A DNA stretch of 64,000 nucleotides from Chloroflexota bacterium (GCA_016838895.1 JAEKNU010000007.1:48797-112796); one strand, 5' to 3'; counted from the stretch's first letter, positions 1-10,127 are shown. Numbers and translations: made by a program. Notes: generated by a model from the sequence alone, not told the origin.

Positions 1-1455
1 TTTCATATCCGGATGAGTGATCGTAATTGGTCCACCTTGTGCAATTTGACGCTTAAAAAGCGGTACAACACTACCACGGGAACCCAATACATTGCCAAAT
101 CGAACAACTGAATAGGCTTTGTTATACCTGTGCGCTGCATCTAATACCATCAACTCAGCCATACGTTTTGTTGCACCCATCACATTAATCGGGCGCACGG
201 CCTTATCAGTTGAAATCATGACTAATTTTTCAATATCATGTTCCAGGCATACATTTACGACATTGCGAGAACCGAGAATATTATTCGTTATTGCTTCTTC
301 GACATTAGTTTCCATTAAAGGTACATGTTTATGAGCGGCAGCATGAAATACTAATTCAGGATGATGTCGTTGAAATAAATTATTCAAACGCTGATAATCG
401 CGTACATCACAAATCAATGGTCTAATTAACAATGAGGGGAAACTATCATGCAGTTCAAGGACAGATTCAAAAATACTATTCTCACCATGTCCAATGAGTA
501 TAAGTTCCGAAGGTCCCCAGCGGGCTACCTGGCGACATATTTCCCGGCCTATTGAACCACCGGCACCGGTAACTGCAATCGCTTTTCCACCCAGGGTTGC
601 TCCAACTTCTTCAAATAAAGAACTTACTGTCTCCCGACGAAGCAAGTCTGTAATTTGTACCTCACGCAAGCGGCTGATACTGACAATACCACCAAGCAAT
701 TCATAGATACCAGGCATTGTGCGGAAAGGTGTCCCCTTAATGCGACATACATTTGCAACCAGACGAACTACACGACCCGGTGCACTTGGTATTGCGATGA
801 TCACCTCATCAATTGAGCGGCGTTCAAGTGTTACAGCAAGATCGGTCAATGTACCGATAACCGGAACACCATATATTTGTTGATTCTGCTTGGCAGGATT
901 ATCATCCAAAAAACCAATTGGATATAAATTCAATTGGAGGTTTTTCTGTAATTCGCGTACAACCATTGCACCAGCATCGCCAGCGCCAATAATGAGGATA
1001 CGTTTTCCCTGGCTGCCTTGTTTATTTTGACCAGCATTTATGCGGTATTCTGCAACCAAACGCATAGTAAAACGTAAACCACCTACGGTGAGCAGGGTCA
1101 ACAGCCAGTCAATAACCAGTACAGAGCGTGGGAAGCCGGTAAATACACCCATACTGAACATACCTACCAGCACAGTAGATACCAATACCGAAGCACTTGT
1201 TACCGCAGCCAGGATTAATTTTAGTTCTGGCACACTGGCATATAACCACATGCGCCGATATAAACCAAAGAAGTAATACACCAATGGTTTTATAATCAAT
1301 GAGGCACCTAATAACCACATTGCTGAAGGTAAATATGTATAAAATGCCGGACTTAATTCAAGACGCAAAACATAACTTCCTAATACTGTTGCAACAATCA
1401 GTATCAGGTCCCCCATCATTACGTAACGATTCCTGATGTTTGGCTTTGCTTTCAT
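1..1455 (-). CDS. CapD/WbpM-type nucleotide-sugar 4,6-dehydratase, 3' end outside window
   Basis: Partial gene: 485 codons are visible and the frame stays open to the left edge. The N-terminus carries about four membrane segments (roughly residues 10-130), followed by a first Rossmann fold (RILIIGAGDAG, about 155) and a second NAD-binding fold (TGAGGSIG, 296-303). The catalytic triad is Ser415, Met426, Lys430, the SMK form of membrane-anchored WbpM/PglF enzymes rather than SYK. These enzymes convert UDP-GlcNAc to a 4-keto-6-deoxy sugar for surface polysaccharide or protein glycosylation. The ATG directly abuts the stop of the upstream sugar transferase, so the genes are cotranscribed. The exact sugar substrate is not visible. 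Confidence 0.93.
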   Translation of the reverse strand, partial: MKAKPNIRNRYVMMGDLILIVATVLGSYVLRLELSPAFYTYLPSAMWLLGASLIIKPLVYYFFGLYRRMWLYASVPELKLILAAVTSASVLVSTVLVGMFSMGVFTGFPRSVLVIDWLLTLLTVGGLRFTMRLVAEYRINAGQNKQGSQGKRILIIGAGDAGAMVVRELQKNLQLNLYPIGFLDDNPAKQNQQIYGVPVIGTLTDLAVTLERRSIDEVIIAIPSAPGRVVRLVANVCRIKGTPFRTMPGIYELLGGIVSISRLREVQITDLLRRETVSSLFEEVGATLGGKAIAVTGAGGSIGREICRQVARWGPSELILIGHGENSIFESVLELHDSFPSLLIRPLICDVRDYQRLNNLFQRHHPELVFHAAAHKHVPLMETNVEEAITNNILGSRNVVNVCLEHDIEKLVMISTDKAVRPINVMGATKRMAELMVLDAAHRYNKAYSVVRFGNVLGSRGSVVPLFKRQIAQGGPITITHPDMK

Positions 1456-2883
1456 CTATTGTCCTCTCAACCCAAAAACCGTTCCAATTGTTCGTATAAT
1501 GATGGAAATGTCCATGATCAAATTTTGATGTTTAATATAATATAGATCGTACTCTAATTTTACACGTGTTTCTTCTACAGTGGCGGCATAACCAAAATTG
1601 ACTTGCGCCCATCCAGTTGCGCCAGGTTTTACCAGCAAACGCGCTCGATAAAATGGGACGTCTTTTTGTAGTTTTTCAACCAGTGTGGTTTGTTCAGCAC
1701 GCGGGCCCACCAGGCTCATGTCACCGCGGAATATATTTATAAATTGGGGGAATTCATCCAAATGGCTTTTGCGCAAGAAATTGCCCACCCGAGTAATTCG
1801 ATTATCAGTCTGACTTGCCATACGAGCAACGCCATCCTTTTCGGATTCCTGAATCATCGTACGGAACTTGATAATGCGAAATTCTTTTCCACGTTTACCT
1901 AACCGGTCCTGAGTATAAAATATCGGCCAGCCACTGTCGATTAAGATTGTCAAAGCAACAAAGGGAAAGATCATTGCTAAAATGCCGAGACCAACCAATC
2001 CACCAGCAATATCCATTAACCGTTTTGCTGCATTATAGAAACTACCCGTATGTGCCTGGTCCAGGAAAGATCGCAGCAACCAATCTGATTTTAATAATAG
2101 AATCGGTACGCGTCCAAGTAATTCTTCATACAAAACCGGCATAGTAGTTATTTCAACGCCAGATTCTTCAGCGTTAATTAATTCCTGAAAAGTTTCTGAA
2201 TTCATTTCGCCAGAGATAGCAAACACCAGATCTGTGACATGTTCTTCTTCAATAATCTTCTTAAGATCAGAATTGGCTCCGAGTACAGGATAGCCTTCAA
2301 ATTCTTTACCTAATTTTTCAGGGTCATCATCAATATAGCCAACAACAAAAAATGGCGGCGGCCAAATCTTATGTAATACAGAAGCCAATGTCAACCCCGA
2401 ACGACCACAGCCTACAATTAAAACACGCCGCATAAACATCGGCGTGGTAAAAATTCGGATATATAAGTAGCGCCATAGAATAGTCAATACAAAAGTAGAG
2501 ACTATGAATGCTGCAACACCACGTCGAGGTAATGAATTAGGATCAGATGTAAAATACACCAACAAATACAATCCTAAACTAATTACTGCTGCAATTGTCA
2601 CTGACTTAATGGTTTTTCCTCGATTTGCAGCACTGCGCACATCATACAATTCAACCAAAAGAATAATCCACAAGATTGGCAAGAAATAAAACCAAATTTC
2701 TGGACGCTGTTGAATGAATTCCAGGGTAAAGTGCAGCCAGTCCTGCTTTGACCAGAAGAATAATGCAATTACGATAGAAAGATAGGAAACAAAAAGATCG
2801 CCAACTAACAATATTATGCGTCTTTCTGCATCATTTATCCGCCAAAAGAATGGTTTCTTTTGTATGGATTTAAAGTTACCCAT
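1456..2883 (-). CDS. Polyprenyl glycosylphosphotransferase (initiating sugar-1-phosphate transferase)
   Basis: This 475-residue protein has the WbaP/WcaJ layout. There are about five membrane segments in residues 25-135, a Rossmann-like domain beginning VLIVGCGRSG near 152, another hydrophobic segment near 290-315, and a C-terminal bacterial sugar transferase domain with RIIKFRTM, LDEFPQ and SLVGPR motifs. The family transfers a sugar phosphate from a UDP-sugar to undecaprenyl phosphate at the membrane, starting repeat-unit synthesis of exopolysaccharide. Its start overlaps the GT2 stop by 8 nt and its stop touches the CapD-like start. The product of that dehydratase is a plausible substrate (inference). 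Confidence 0.93.
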   Translation of the reverse strand: MGNFKSIQKKPFFWRINDAERRIILLVGDLFVSYLSIVIALFFWSKQDWLHFTLEFIQQRPEIWFYFLPILWIILLVELYDVRSAANRGKTIKSVTIAAVISLGLYLLVYFTSDPNSLPRRGVAAFIVSTFVLTILWRYLYIRIFTTPMFMRRVLIVGCGRSGLTLASVLHKIWPPPFFVVGYIDDDPEKLGKEFEGYPVLGANSDLKKIIEEEHVTDLVFAISGEMNSETFQELINAEESGVEITTMPVLYEELLGRVPILLLKSDWLLRSFLDQAHTGSFYNAAKRLMDIAGGLVGLGILAMIFPFVALTILIDSGWPIFYTQDRLGKRGKEFRIIKFRTMIQESEKDGVARMASQTDNRITRVGNFLRKSHLDEFPQFINIFRGDMSLVGPRAEQTTLVEKLQKDVPFYRARLLVKPGATGWAQVNFGYAATVEETRVKLEYDLYYIKHQNLIMDISIIIRTIGTVFGLRGQ

Positions 2884-3904
2884 TTGTGGTAGATTTTCTC
2901 CCGCGAAACATTGTTAGAGTACTATACAGAAACGCACTACCCCAAACAATGTGCATGACCATGATAGCCAAAGGCATTCCACCAAGTAAATATGATTGCT
3001 TGCGTTGGCGAGCCTCTTTGAAAGATCCAACTAATAATACCAGAAAATACAAAATAATCTCAATACCAAGCAAAATTTTTGCCGGCATCCAAAATATAGA
3101 GCATATCAGCAAAAATAAGATAGATAATACAAATAAAGGCGGCATAGCCTGTCGCAACTTGATCGTATCCGGATATCGACGCAGCATCTGGAATTTCCAG
3201 TACCCATATCGCCAGTACTGGACTGCCAATTGTTTCAGCGTTTCCCGGGCATAATAATTGGATTGAATTTCCGGATCTAACCAGATTTGCCCACCATTTT
3301 GACGGATACGAGTGTTAAATTCGTAATCTTCGTTTGATAGTAAACCTTCATCAAAAAAACCAATTTTTGAAAGCAATTCCCTTTTAAAACCGCCAAAAGG
3401 AACCGTATCCACATAACGGCCGGTTTTTGCAAAGCGATAGAATGCATCACCCACCCCAAAGGGGTGCGATGCTGCTGCTGCAATCGATTTTGATATCCAA
3501 TGATCTGAAGAAGGTTGAATTTTCCATACCCCTCCGATGTTATCCGCTTTTCCAGCCTTAAGTAATTCAACCGTTTTTTCAATATAAACAGTATTCGGCT
3601 CAGAATGGGCATCCATTCGGATGATAAACTCACCAATGGCAGCATTCAGTGCAACATTCAAACCAGCCGGAATGTTTTTCTTGTCATTATCAAGAACAAT
3701 CACTTTCATTGTTGCATGGCTATGCGCAAATTGTTCGATACGCTGGCGGGTTTTATCGGTTGAATGACCATCCGCTATAATAATTTCTATTTCCGCTGTT
3801 GGAAACGATTGGTCGAATAATGCCTGTAACGTTTTTTCTATTGTCGCTTCTTCATTAAAGCAGGGAATAATTACACTTACTATGCAATTTGTTTGTTCCG
3901 CCAC
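2876..3904 (-). CDS. Family 2 glycosyltransferase, membrane associated (ExoA-like)
   Basis: About 342 residues. The N-terminal GT-A fold shows SVIIPCFNEE, then IIADGHSTD for nucleotide-sugar binding and a MDAHSEP acidic motif that fits the metal site. Two hydrophobic segments near 260-320 place it at the membrane. ExoA-type enzymes extend lipid-linked repeat units in succinoglycan-like polysaccharides. No ATG is available. A GTG at 3904 lies 8 nt after GAGGA and is preferred over the TTG at 3919. The gene lies between the histidine kinase and the sugar transferase in one tight operon. Confidence 0.88.
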   Translation of the reverse strand: MAEQTNCIVSVIIPCFNEEATIEKTLQALFDQSFPTAEIEIIIADGHSTDKTRQRIEQFAHSHATMKVIVLDNDKKNIPAGLNVALNAAIGEFIIRMDAHSEPNTVYIEKTVELLKAGKADNIGGVWKIQPSSDHWISKSIAAAASHPFGVGDAFYRFAKTGRYVDTVPFGGFKRELLSKIGFFDEGLLSNEDYEFNTRIRQNGGQIWLDPEIQSNYYARETLKQLAVQYWRYGYWKFQMLRRYPDTIKLRQAMPPLFVLSILFLLICSIFWMPAKILLGIEIILYFLVLLVGSFKEARQRKQSYLLGGMPLAIMVMHIVWGSAFLYSTLTMFRGRKSTTNG

Positions 3905-3925
3905 AAAGATTTTCCTCAATTTATA

Positions 3926-5317
3926 TCATTTACTGGCTGGCAGGATAATGGTAAACGTACTGCCCTGCCCAAGTGTGCTTTTCAACGAAATTTTGCCGTC
4001 ATGCATTCGAATAAGCTGTGAAACGATAGATAAACCCAGCCCAACACCGTGCTGATCATCTGATTTCCGGGATAAATCTGCCTGGAAGAAGCGGTCAAAA
4101 ATATTTCTCTGATCTGCTTCGGAAATCCCTATACCAGTATCTGCAAATTCGATTTGATGTTCATAGCCTGATGATTTCCCATCGATACGGATTTTTCCAC
4201 CAGCAGGTGTATATTTTATCGCATTATCCAGTAAATTTGTAAAAACCTGCATCATTTTATCGCCGTCTGCCTGACAATAAAACTCTGAATCCAGATGGTA
4301 TGTAAGTTCTATTTGTTTCTCAAGTACTTGTGGCTTCAGTTTTTCAATCACGGACAGGATGATTGGTTTCAATGCAATCAACTCACAATTCAACGGAACC
4401 GAACCAGCTTCAAGACGGGTTAACAAGAGCATCTCTTCCACCATGCGCTGCATGCGATCGGCCTCATCGAAAATAATGCTGGCACCCTTGCGGAATTCTT
4501 CGCTCGATTGCAAAGTGCCATCCAGCATTGCGCGTGAATATCCCTGAATAGATGTAATCGGTGTTTTTAAATCATGGGAAACATTACCCAGAAATACTTT
4601 TTGCGAATGACGAACTGATTTGATTTGCCTGATTAATTCATTAAATGTGGTGGCCAACTGCTGTACTTCATGCGGACCTTCCACATTGAGCACTTTACTA
4701 TCATCACTCAGCATCACCGGTGCATTGGATGCCATATTCTTTAAAGGTTGATTCATCCAGGAGGAAAGCCAAAAACTTAACACAACGGCAGCAAAAATTC
4801 CCAGACCACCTCCGATCATCATCGGGCTTGCTAATTGTTCCCTAAAAACAGAAAGAATCGAAATTCTTTGGCGTGGCGTAGCCAGCAACATGTATTGCTT
4901 CTCGGATATGCGTCGCACCAGATAGAACCAGAAGTGATTCTTATCCCCGCGATATAATTTCGTCTCGCTGATTTCATCAATCGCTAATGATGCATCTAAA
5001 AACAATTCCAAATCCGGAAGTACACCACTGGCACTATCATAGTCAATGAACCCATCAGATTGAAACAGGACAACCCTTATCCTGCGATTCGCGGCTTCCT
5101 TGGTTAATGCTCGTTCCAGCATCTCTGTTGATATATCACGCTCGACGCTCAATCGTGAACTGATCCATTCGCTGGCTAAATTCAATTGTTGAGAACTTTG
5201 CCGGAAACCAATCGGATATTTTATCGTTGACCAGATAAATCCAAAAATGATACCTGAAAGGATAATTAGTATTAATACAAAATAACTAATCAATAAGCGT
5301 GTTTGCAAAGTTTTCAT
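3926..5317 (-). CDS. Sensor histidine kinase of the exopolysaccharide operon
   Basis: 463 residues with the classic membrane-kinase order: TM1 (about 8-30), an extracytoplasmic sensor region (about 31-160), TM2 (165-187), a HAMP-like linker, and HisKA with SHDLKTPITSIQGY and phospho-acceptor His near 249. The HATPase domain has N box DNAIKYTPAGG, G1 DTGIGI and G2 GVGLGLSIV. The start overlaps the response regulator stop (ATGA), so the pair is translationally coupled. Immediate downstream genes are glycosyltransferases, suggesting that the system senses an envelope signal and adjusts polysaccharide synthesis. The signal is unknown. Confidence 0.95.
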   Translation of the reverse strand: MKTLQTRLLISYFVLILIILSGIIFGFIWSTIKYPIGFRQSSQQLNLASEWISSRLSVERDISTEMLERALTKEAANRRIRVVLFQSDGFIDYDSASGVLPDLELFLDASLAIDEISETKLYRGDKNHFWFYLVRRISEKQYMLLATPRQRISILSVFREQLASPMMIGGGLGIFAAVVLSFWLSSWMNQPLKNMASNAPVMLSDDSKVLNVEGPHEVQQLATTFNELIRQIKSVRHSQKVFLGNVSHDLKTPITSIQGYSRAMLDGTLQSSEEFRKGASIIFDEADRMQRMVEEMLLLTRLEAGSVPLNCELIALKPIILSVIEKLKPQVLEKQIELTYHLDSEFYCQADGDKMMQVFTNLLDNAIKYTPAGGKIRIDGKSSGYEHQIEFADTGIGISEADQRNIFDRFFQADLSRKSDDQHGVGLGLSIVSQLIRMHDGKISLKSTLGQGSTFTIILPASK

Positions 5318-6006
5318 ACTTTCTTAACACATTTATATCCAATACCAGACACAGTTTCAATTGAAATCTGGCTATTGGATAACTTTTTACGAAGTTGTGC
5401 AACATGTACGTCAACAGTGCGTGTTTGCCCAGCAAAATCATACCCCCAGGCTAATTGCAATAGTTTATCCCGCGATAATACAAAACCAGGATGTTGAAAG
5501 AATATCCATAAAACTTCAAATTCCTGTGTCCTTAATGGAATCTCTATTTCATTTACCCTGACTTCACGTTTTTGAGGATCCAATATAACATTACCCATTT
5601 TTAGCACTTCTGATTTTTGTGCATTTTGATTCAGTATTTCCCCGCGGCGAAGAATTGCTTTCACCCGAGCAACCAACTCACGCGGATTAAATGGCTTAGT
5701 CATGTAATCATCTGCGCCCAATTCCAGCCCTAAAATCTTATCAATGTCTTCATCACGGGCAGTTAACATTAGAATTGGCACTGTGATCCCTTCAGCACGG
5801 AGTTTTTTACATAATTCAAAACCGTCCAATCCGGGCAGCATCACATCCAACACAACAAAATCAGGCTGTTTGGCTGTAATCATCTGATACGCTTGCAATC
5901 CATCCTGGGCAGTTAACGTACTGAATCCCTCTCGCTCTAAATACAGGCAGGAGAGATCCAGTATGTTTTTCTCATCATCAACAATCAGAATTTCTTCACG
6001 ATCCAT
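5314..6006 (-). CDS. OmpR/PhoB-family response regulator
   Basis: 230 residues. The receiver domain shows the acidic pocket (VDDE), phospho-acceptor Asp54 in VVLDVMLPG and Lys104 in MTKPF. A C-terminal winged-helix DNA-binding domain has the TRTVDVHVAQLRKKL recognition-helix region. It partners the histidine kinase whose start it overlaps by 4 nt. It begins 3 nt after ridA, so the control gene sits near the head of the operon it may regulate. Confidence 0.95.
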   Translation of the reverse strand: MDREEILIVDDEKNILDLSCLYLEREGFSTLTAQDGLQAYQMITAKQPDFVVLDVMLPGLDGFELCKKLRAEGITVPILMLTARDEDIDKILGLELGADDYMTKPFNPRELVARVKAILRRGEILNQNAQKSEVLKMGNVILDPQKREVRVNEIEIPLRTQEFEVLWIFFQHPGFVLSRDKLLQLAWGYDFAGQTRTVDVHVAQLRKKLSNSQISIETVSGIGYKCVKKV

Positions 6007-6009
6007 GCG

Positions 6010-6393
6010 TTATGCCATTAATGCCACTGCTTCAATTTCTACAGCAGCACCTTTTGGTAAAGCTGCTACCTGTACAGCAGATCGAGCCGGCGGTTGATTA
6101 GTAAAAAATGTTTCATAAACTGCATTCATCTTGGCAAAATCATTCATGTCACGCAGGAAAACTGTCGTTTTGAGCACATACTCCAATCCTGAGCCACCAG
6201 CTTCTAATACCGCCTGAAGATTTTGTAATGCTCGCTTTGTTTCTGCTTCAACACCACCTTCTACAAAATTACCTGTTTGCGGATCCATACCCAATTGGCC
6301 AGAGGTATAAACAAAACCATTTGCCTGAATACCAGCCGAATATGGACCAATTGCTTTGGGTGCTTTATCTGTAATAATTACCTTTTTTGCCAT
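6010..6393 (-). CDS. ridA: RidA family reactive enamine/imine deaminase
   Basis: 127 residues, the normal length. It carries VYTSGQLGMDP, FLRDMNDFAKMN and the substrate-binding Arg104 and Glu120 (PPARSAVQV, VEIEAVAL) of the YjgF/YER057c/UK114 family. RidA hydrolyses 2-aminoacrylate and related imines released by PLP enzymes, protecting PLP enzymes in the cytosol. The start has a strong AAGGAG site. It is the first gene after the promoter at 6426-6454 and is followed 3 nt later by the response regulator, an unusual operon partner. Confidence 0.95.
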   Translation of the reverse strand: MAKKVIITDKAPKAIGPYSAGIQANGFVYTSGQLGMDPQTGNFVEGGVEAETKRALQNLQAVLEAGGSGLEYVLKTTVFLRDMNDFAKMNAVYETFFTNQPPARSAVQVAALPKGAAVEIEAVALMA

Positions 6394-6425
6394 GGAATAC
6401 TCCTTTTATTTGCATCTACAATACC

Positions 6426-6454
6426 ATTGTATGTGTGCCTGAATATTCCGTAAA
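6426..6454 (-). promoter_or_regulatory. Predicted sigma70-type promoter of the ridA/EPS operon
   Basis: Read on the minus strand, TTTACG (6454-6449) is followed by a 17-nt spacer and TACAAT (6431-6426), about 33 nt before the ridA ATG. The spacing is ideal; the -35 is moderately conserved. Confidence 0.5.
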
Positions 6455-6472
6455 GGTTAATTCACCTATGAA

Positions 6473-7486
6473 TCAATACTCCAATTCCTGTGGGTTCTGT
6501 GATACCCGTTTACGGAAAATCCAATATGACCAGAATTGGTATGCCAGTACAACCGGTAAAGCAAATAGAACTACTTTCGTCATCAATTGCAATGTAACAT
6601 CACCGGAAGCGGCATTGAAAACTGTCAGACTCCACTCCGGGTTAGTACTGGAAATAAGCACCCGCGGAAATAATTGGGTAAATACACCAGCGATAGCGAC
6701 TGCAATTGAGGTAGAAGTCATTGCGAATGCCCAACCGTCTTTCTTTTGGCCAATCATTTGCCCGGCAATTAACAGGGTTATCAAAGCAACGCCAGAAAGG
6801 ATTAGTGGAATAACACTATGAGTACTGACATCCGTGGCAAAGTAATTATAAATCGCTGTACCAAAGAAGATGATGGTCAGCGGACGTAGAAATTTTTTGG
6901 CAATTACACGAGATTTATCAATGCCATCTCCCTGTAATTTCAGAGTGAGGAATAATGCGCCATGAACGAGGAATGCCAAAACACTGATGAGGCCACCTAA
7001 TAGCGCAAATGGGTTTAATAAATTCCAAAACCCACCGGTATATTGCATAGCTGAATCAATGGGTACCCCACGCAGGAAGTTTGCCAGAGCAACACCCCAT
7101 AACAAGGCTGGCAGGAAACTGCCAATGCTGGTTGCCCAATCCCAGAAAGAACGCCATAATGGGTTTTCGTCTTTACTGCGGAATTCCAATGCTACACCCC
7201 GTAAGATCAAACCAACCAACATCAAGAATAATGGCAGATAGAAACCGCTGAACAGTGTGGCATACCAATGCGGAAAAGCGGCAAAGGTTGCCCCACCAGC
7301 CGTAATGAGCCAGACTTCATTACCATCCCAATGTGGTCCAATGGTATTGATCACCATTCGTCGTTTAGTATCCGATTTTGCAATAAAAGGAAGCAGCATA
7401 CCCACGCCCAGATCAAAACCTTCCAGAACAAAATAGCCAATATACAGAACAGATATTAAGATAAACCATAAAATTCGTAAGTCCAT
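6473..7486 (-). CDS. cydB: Cytochrome bd ubiquinol oxidase subunit II
   Basis: 337 residues and about eight membrane helices. It matches CydB with the GFDLGVGMLLPF segment of helix I, DGNEVWLITAGGATFAAFP and LRGVALEFRSK. CydB pairs with CydA in the cytoplasmic membrane. The complex oxidises quinol and reduces oxygen to water with high affinity, without pumping protons. The gene starts 9 nt after cydA stops. The assembly exporter cydDC lies about 7 kb away in the same orientation. Confidence 0.96.
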   Translation of the reverse strand: MDLRILWFILISVLYIGYFVLEGFDLGVGMLLPFIAKSDTKRRMVINTIGPHWDGNEVWLITAGGATFAAFPHWYATLFSGFYLPLFLMLVGLILRGVALEFRSKDENPLWRSFWDWATSIGSFLPALLWGVALANFLRGVPIDSAMQYTGGFWNLLNPFALLGGLISVLAFLVHGALFLTLKLQGDGIDKSRVIAKKFLRPLTIIFFGTAIYNYFATDVSTHSVIPLILSGVALITLLIAGQMIGQKKDGWAFAMTSTSIAVAIAGVFTQLFPRVLISSTNPEWSLTVFNAASGDVTLQLMTKVVLFALPVVLAYQFWSYWIFRKRVSQNPQELEY

Positions 7487-7495
7487 TTCTGCCTC

Positions 7496-8866
7496 CTATT
7501 CCTGATACCCAACACCAACAGCGGCGGTTTCCAATGCATCGGGACCGGCTTTTGCATATTTCACCAAAAGATAAACATCAGCGAACATCAATAAACCGTA
7601 TAACAAAACAAACCCGATTAACGATGTTAAAACCATCCCCGCACTTACATTTGGTGATACTGCATCTTTAATTTTCATTACCCCGTATACAACCCAGGGT
7701 TGTCGGCCTAATTCCGTCAACAACCATCCAGATGTATTTGCGACATAAGGTAAAGCAATCGCAATTGGCAGGAATTTTAATACCTTCAAGTTTTCAAATG
7801 GTTTCTTCCGCCATCTCATGAATGGATAAATCGCAAAGATGAGCACCATAAGAAAACCAGAGCCTACCATAAATCTAAATGTCCAGAAATTTATCGTCAC
7901 TGGTGGAATGTAATCTCCTGGTCCATACTTTGCTTCAAATTCTGCCTGTAATTCAGTAATCCCTTTTACCTCACCTGCTAAACGATTGTATGAAAGGAGA
8001 CTTAAGCCACCAGGAATCTGAATCGTCAAAGGATTCCTCATATTCTTCTCATCAATGATAGATACGATTGATAAAGGCGCCGGATCTGCTGAATCCCAAA
8101 GGGCTTCAGCAGAAGCCATTTTCATCGGCTGCGTGGCAACCATATGCTGTGCCTGAGCATGCCCAATGCCTATCACCATAATGATCGCAATCAATCCATA
8201 TATGGAACTCAGTTTGAATGATTTCTTGAAGAAATCGATGTTGTTCCCCTTAATGAGATGATAAGCGCTAATGCCCAATACAAACATGGCTGCGGTTGTA
8301 AAACCCGAGAAGACCACATGCGGAAATTGAAGCCAAACATTCTTGTTGAGTAACAAAGCTGAAAAGTCCGTCATTATTGCTCTGCCATTGACAATCTCGA
8401 ATCCGACAGGCTGCTGCATAAATGAATTGGCAATTAATATCCACAATGCAGATAGAGTGGACCCGACCGCTACACACCAAATAGCAAATAAATGCACTCT
8501 TTTGGATAATTTTTCCCAACCAAAAATCCATACACCAAGGAAAGTAGATTCCAGGAAGAATGCAATCAGGGCTTCTAACGCCAATGGTGCACCAAAAATA
8601 TCACCCACAAATCTGGAATATTCCGACCAATTCATACCAAACTGGAATTCCATCACAATACCGGTCACAACACCCATGGCAAAATTGATCAGGAATAGCT
8701 TTCCCCAAAATTTTGTCATTTTCTTATAAACCGGATTCCCCGTTCGGACGTAAATAGTTTCCATGATGGCAACCAAAACAGATAAACCAAGGGTCAACGG
8801 TACGAAGAAAAAGTGATACACACACGTGGCAGCAAATTGCCACTGGGCAAGGATTACAGAATCCAT
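7496..8866 (-). CDS. cydA: Cytochrome bd ubiquinol oxidase subunit I
   Basis: 456 residues with nine predicted helices. His18 fits the high-spin haem ligand, and the GRQPWVVYG signature follows the periplasmic quinol loop. The loop is short (about residues 255-315), which is the CydA type lacking the long E. coli-style Q-loop insertion. The subunit holds haems b558, b595 and d and the quinol site. A good AAGGAG site precedes the ATG. The upstream 190 bp is shared with the divergent prfA promoter and shows no obvious Rex- or FNR-like palindrome. Confidence 0.96.
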   Translation of the reverse strand: MDSVILAQWQFAATCVYHFFFVPLTLGLSVLVAIMETIYVRTGNPVYKKMTKFWGKLFLINFAMGVVTGIVMEFQFGMNWSEYSRFVGDIFGAPLALEALIAFFLESTFLGVWIFGWEKLSKRVHLFAIWCVAVGSTLSALWILIANSFMQQPVGFEIVNGRAIMTDFSALLLNKNVWLQFPHVVFSGFTTAAMFVLGISAYHLIKGNNIDFFKKSFKLSSIYGLIAIIMVIGIGHAQAQHMVATQPMKMASAEALWDSADPAPLSIVSIIDEKNMRNPLTIQIPGGLSLLSYNRLAGEVKGITELQAEFEAKYGPGDYIPPVTINFWTFRFMVGSGFLMVLIFAIYPFMRWRKKPFENLKVLKFLPIAIALPYVANTSGWLLTELGRQPWVVYGVMKIKDAVSPNVSAGMVLTSLIGFVLLYGLLMFADVYLLVKYAKAGPDALETAAVGVGYQE

Positions 8867-8999
8867 CGCTCTCTCCTTATTTGAATTATTAATATACTAA
8901 TATTTAGCTAATTTATCCAATTTTTATTATTCTATCATCAATGTGAAATTATTTACAAACGGGATACGTCAATGATTATATCTTGAATGCAACAAGGGC

Positions 9000-9008
9000 T
9001 GGTATAAT
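9000..9008 (+). promoter_or_regulatory. Extended -10 promoter of prfA-prmC
   Basis: TGGTATAAT is a perfect extended -10 element 51 nt before the prfA ATG. No good -35 was found at 17 nt, which extended -10 promoters tolerate. An AGAGGT site lies 10 nt before the ATG. Confidence 0.45.
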
Positions 9009-9059
9009 TACCATCTACTATGATTATAGTAATTATTGCGGAATAGAGGTTAATATCCG

Positions 9060-10124
9060 ATGCTTGAAAAAATACAATCAATCCGAAATCACTTCGTTGA
9101 CATCACAAAAGAGATAGAATCTAATATTGATGATTATCAAAAAATAGCTGGGCTAGCAAAAGAACGCTCAGATCTTGAGCCAATTATTCAAGCTGCAGAT
9201 GCTTATGAAAAGGCCACAAAAGCTCATCAAGATGCTCAGCAATTGCTGGATTCCGATGACGAAGAAATGCGGGAAATGGCGAATATTGAAGTCCATGAAC
9301 AAAAAGAAATCATAGAAGAGTTGGAAATAAAACTACGCTCTTTGTTAGTACCAAAGGACCCTCGTGATGACAAAAATGTCATCCTCGAGATTCGAGCTGG
9401 CACCGGTGGGGATGAGGCTGCACTGTTTGCAGCAGATTTATACCGTATGTATACCAGATATGCAGATCGCCAAAATTGGAAAACAGAGATCATGTCTGAA
9501 AATGAGACGGGTATTGGCGGATTTAAGGAAGTCATTTTCCTGATAAAAGGTACCGGAGCTTATTCCAAATTAAAATATGAATCCGGTGTCCATCGCGTAC
9601 AACGCGTACCCTCAACAGAATCTTCCGGACGAATCCATACTTCAACCATTACTGTTGCCGTAATGGCAGAAGTCGCCGATGTGGATATACAGATTCCTGA
9701 AAATGACATCAAAATTGATGTCTACAAATCGGCTGGTGCGGGTGGTCAATCCGTTCAGAAAAACTCAACTGCTGTCCGTATAACCCATCTTCCTTCCGGA
9801 TTAGTGGTTGCCTGTCAGGACGAGCGCTCACAATTGCAAAACAAATTACGTGCAATGAATATTTTACGTGCCCGATTATATGCAATGGAAGAAGAAAAAC
9901 GCCAATCAGAACGTGAAGCCAATCGTCGCTCTCAGGTTGGTACAGGTGATCGTTCTGATAAAATCAGAACGTACAATTTCCCTCAGTCCCGAGTCACAGA
10001 TCATCGCATTAATTATTCATCCTTCAACATCATGAATGTGCTGGATGGAGATATTGATGATTTTATCAATGAGATGAACATAGTTGAAGAAGCGGAACGC
10101 CTGGGTACCAATGGTAAGGAGTAA
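9060..10124 (+). CDS. prfA: Peptide chain release factor 1
   Basis: 354 residues, the expected RF1 length. The GGQ motif that triggers peptidyl-tRNA hydrolysis is at 228-230 (AGAGGQSVQ). The codon-reading tripeptide is PST in RVPSTES, the PxT form of RF1 (UAA/UAG), not the SPF of RF2. The N-terminal helical domain and C-terminal helices are complete. prmC, whose product methylates the GGQ glutamine, follows after 3 nt, a conserved pairing. Confidence 0.97.
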   Translation: MLEKIQSIRNHFVDITKEIESNIDDYQKIAGLAKERSDLEPIIQAADAYEKATKAHQDAQQLLDSDDEEMREMANIEVHEQKEIIEELEIKLRSLLVPKDPRDDKNVILEIRAGTGGDEAALFAADLYRMYTRYADRQNWKTEIMSENETGIGGFKEVIFLIKGTGAYSKLKYESGVHRVQRVPSTESSGRIHTSTITVAVMAEVADVDIQIPENDIKIDVYKSAGAGGQSVQKNSTAVRITHLPSGLVVACQDERSQLQNKLRAMNILRARLYAMEEEKRQSEREANRRSQVGTGDRSDKIRTYNFPQSRVTDHRINYSSFNIMNVLDGDIDDFINEMNIVEEAERLGTNGKE

Positions 10125-10127
10125 AAT

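Noticed and set aside
8867..8960. Rex or FNR operator upstream of cydA
   Set aside because: The region is AT-rich with partial symmetry, but no TTGTGA-type or TTGAT-N4-ATCAA palindrome is present.
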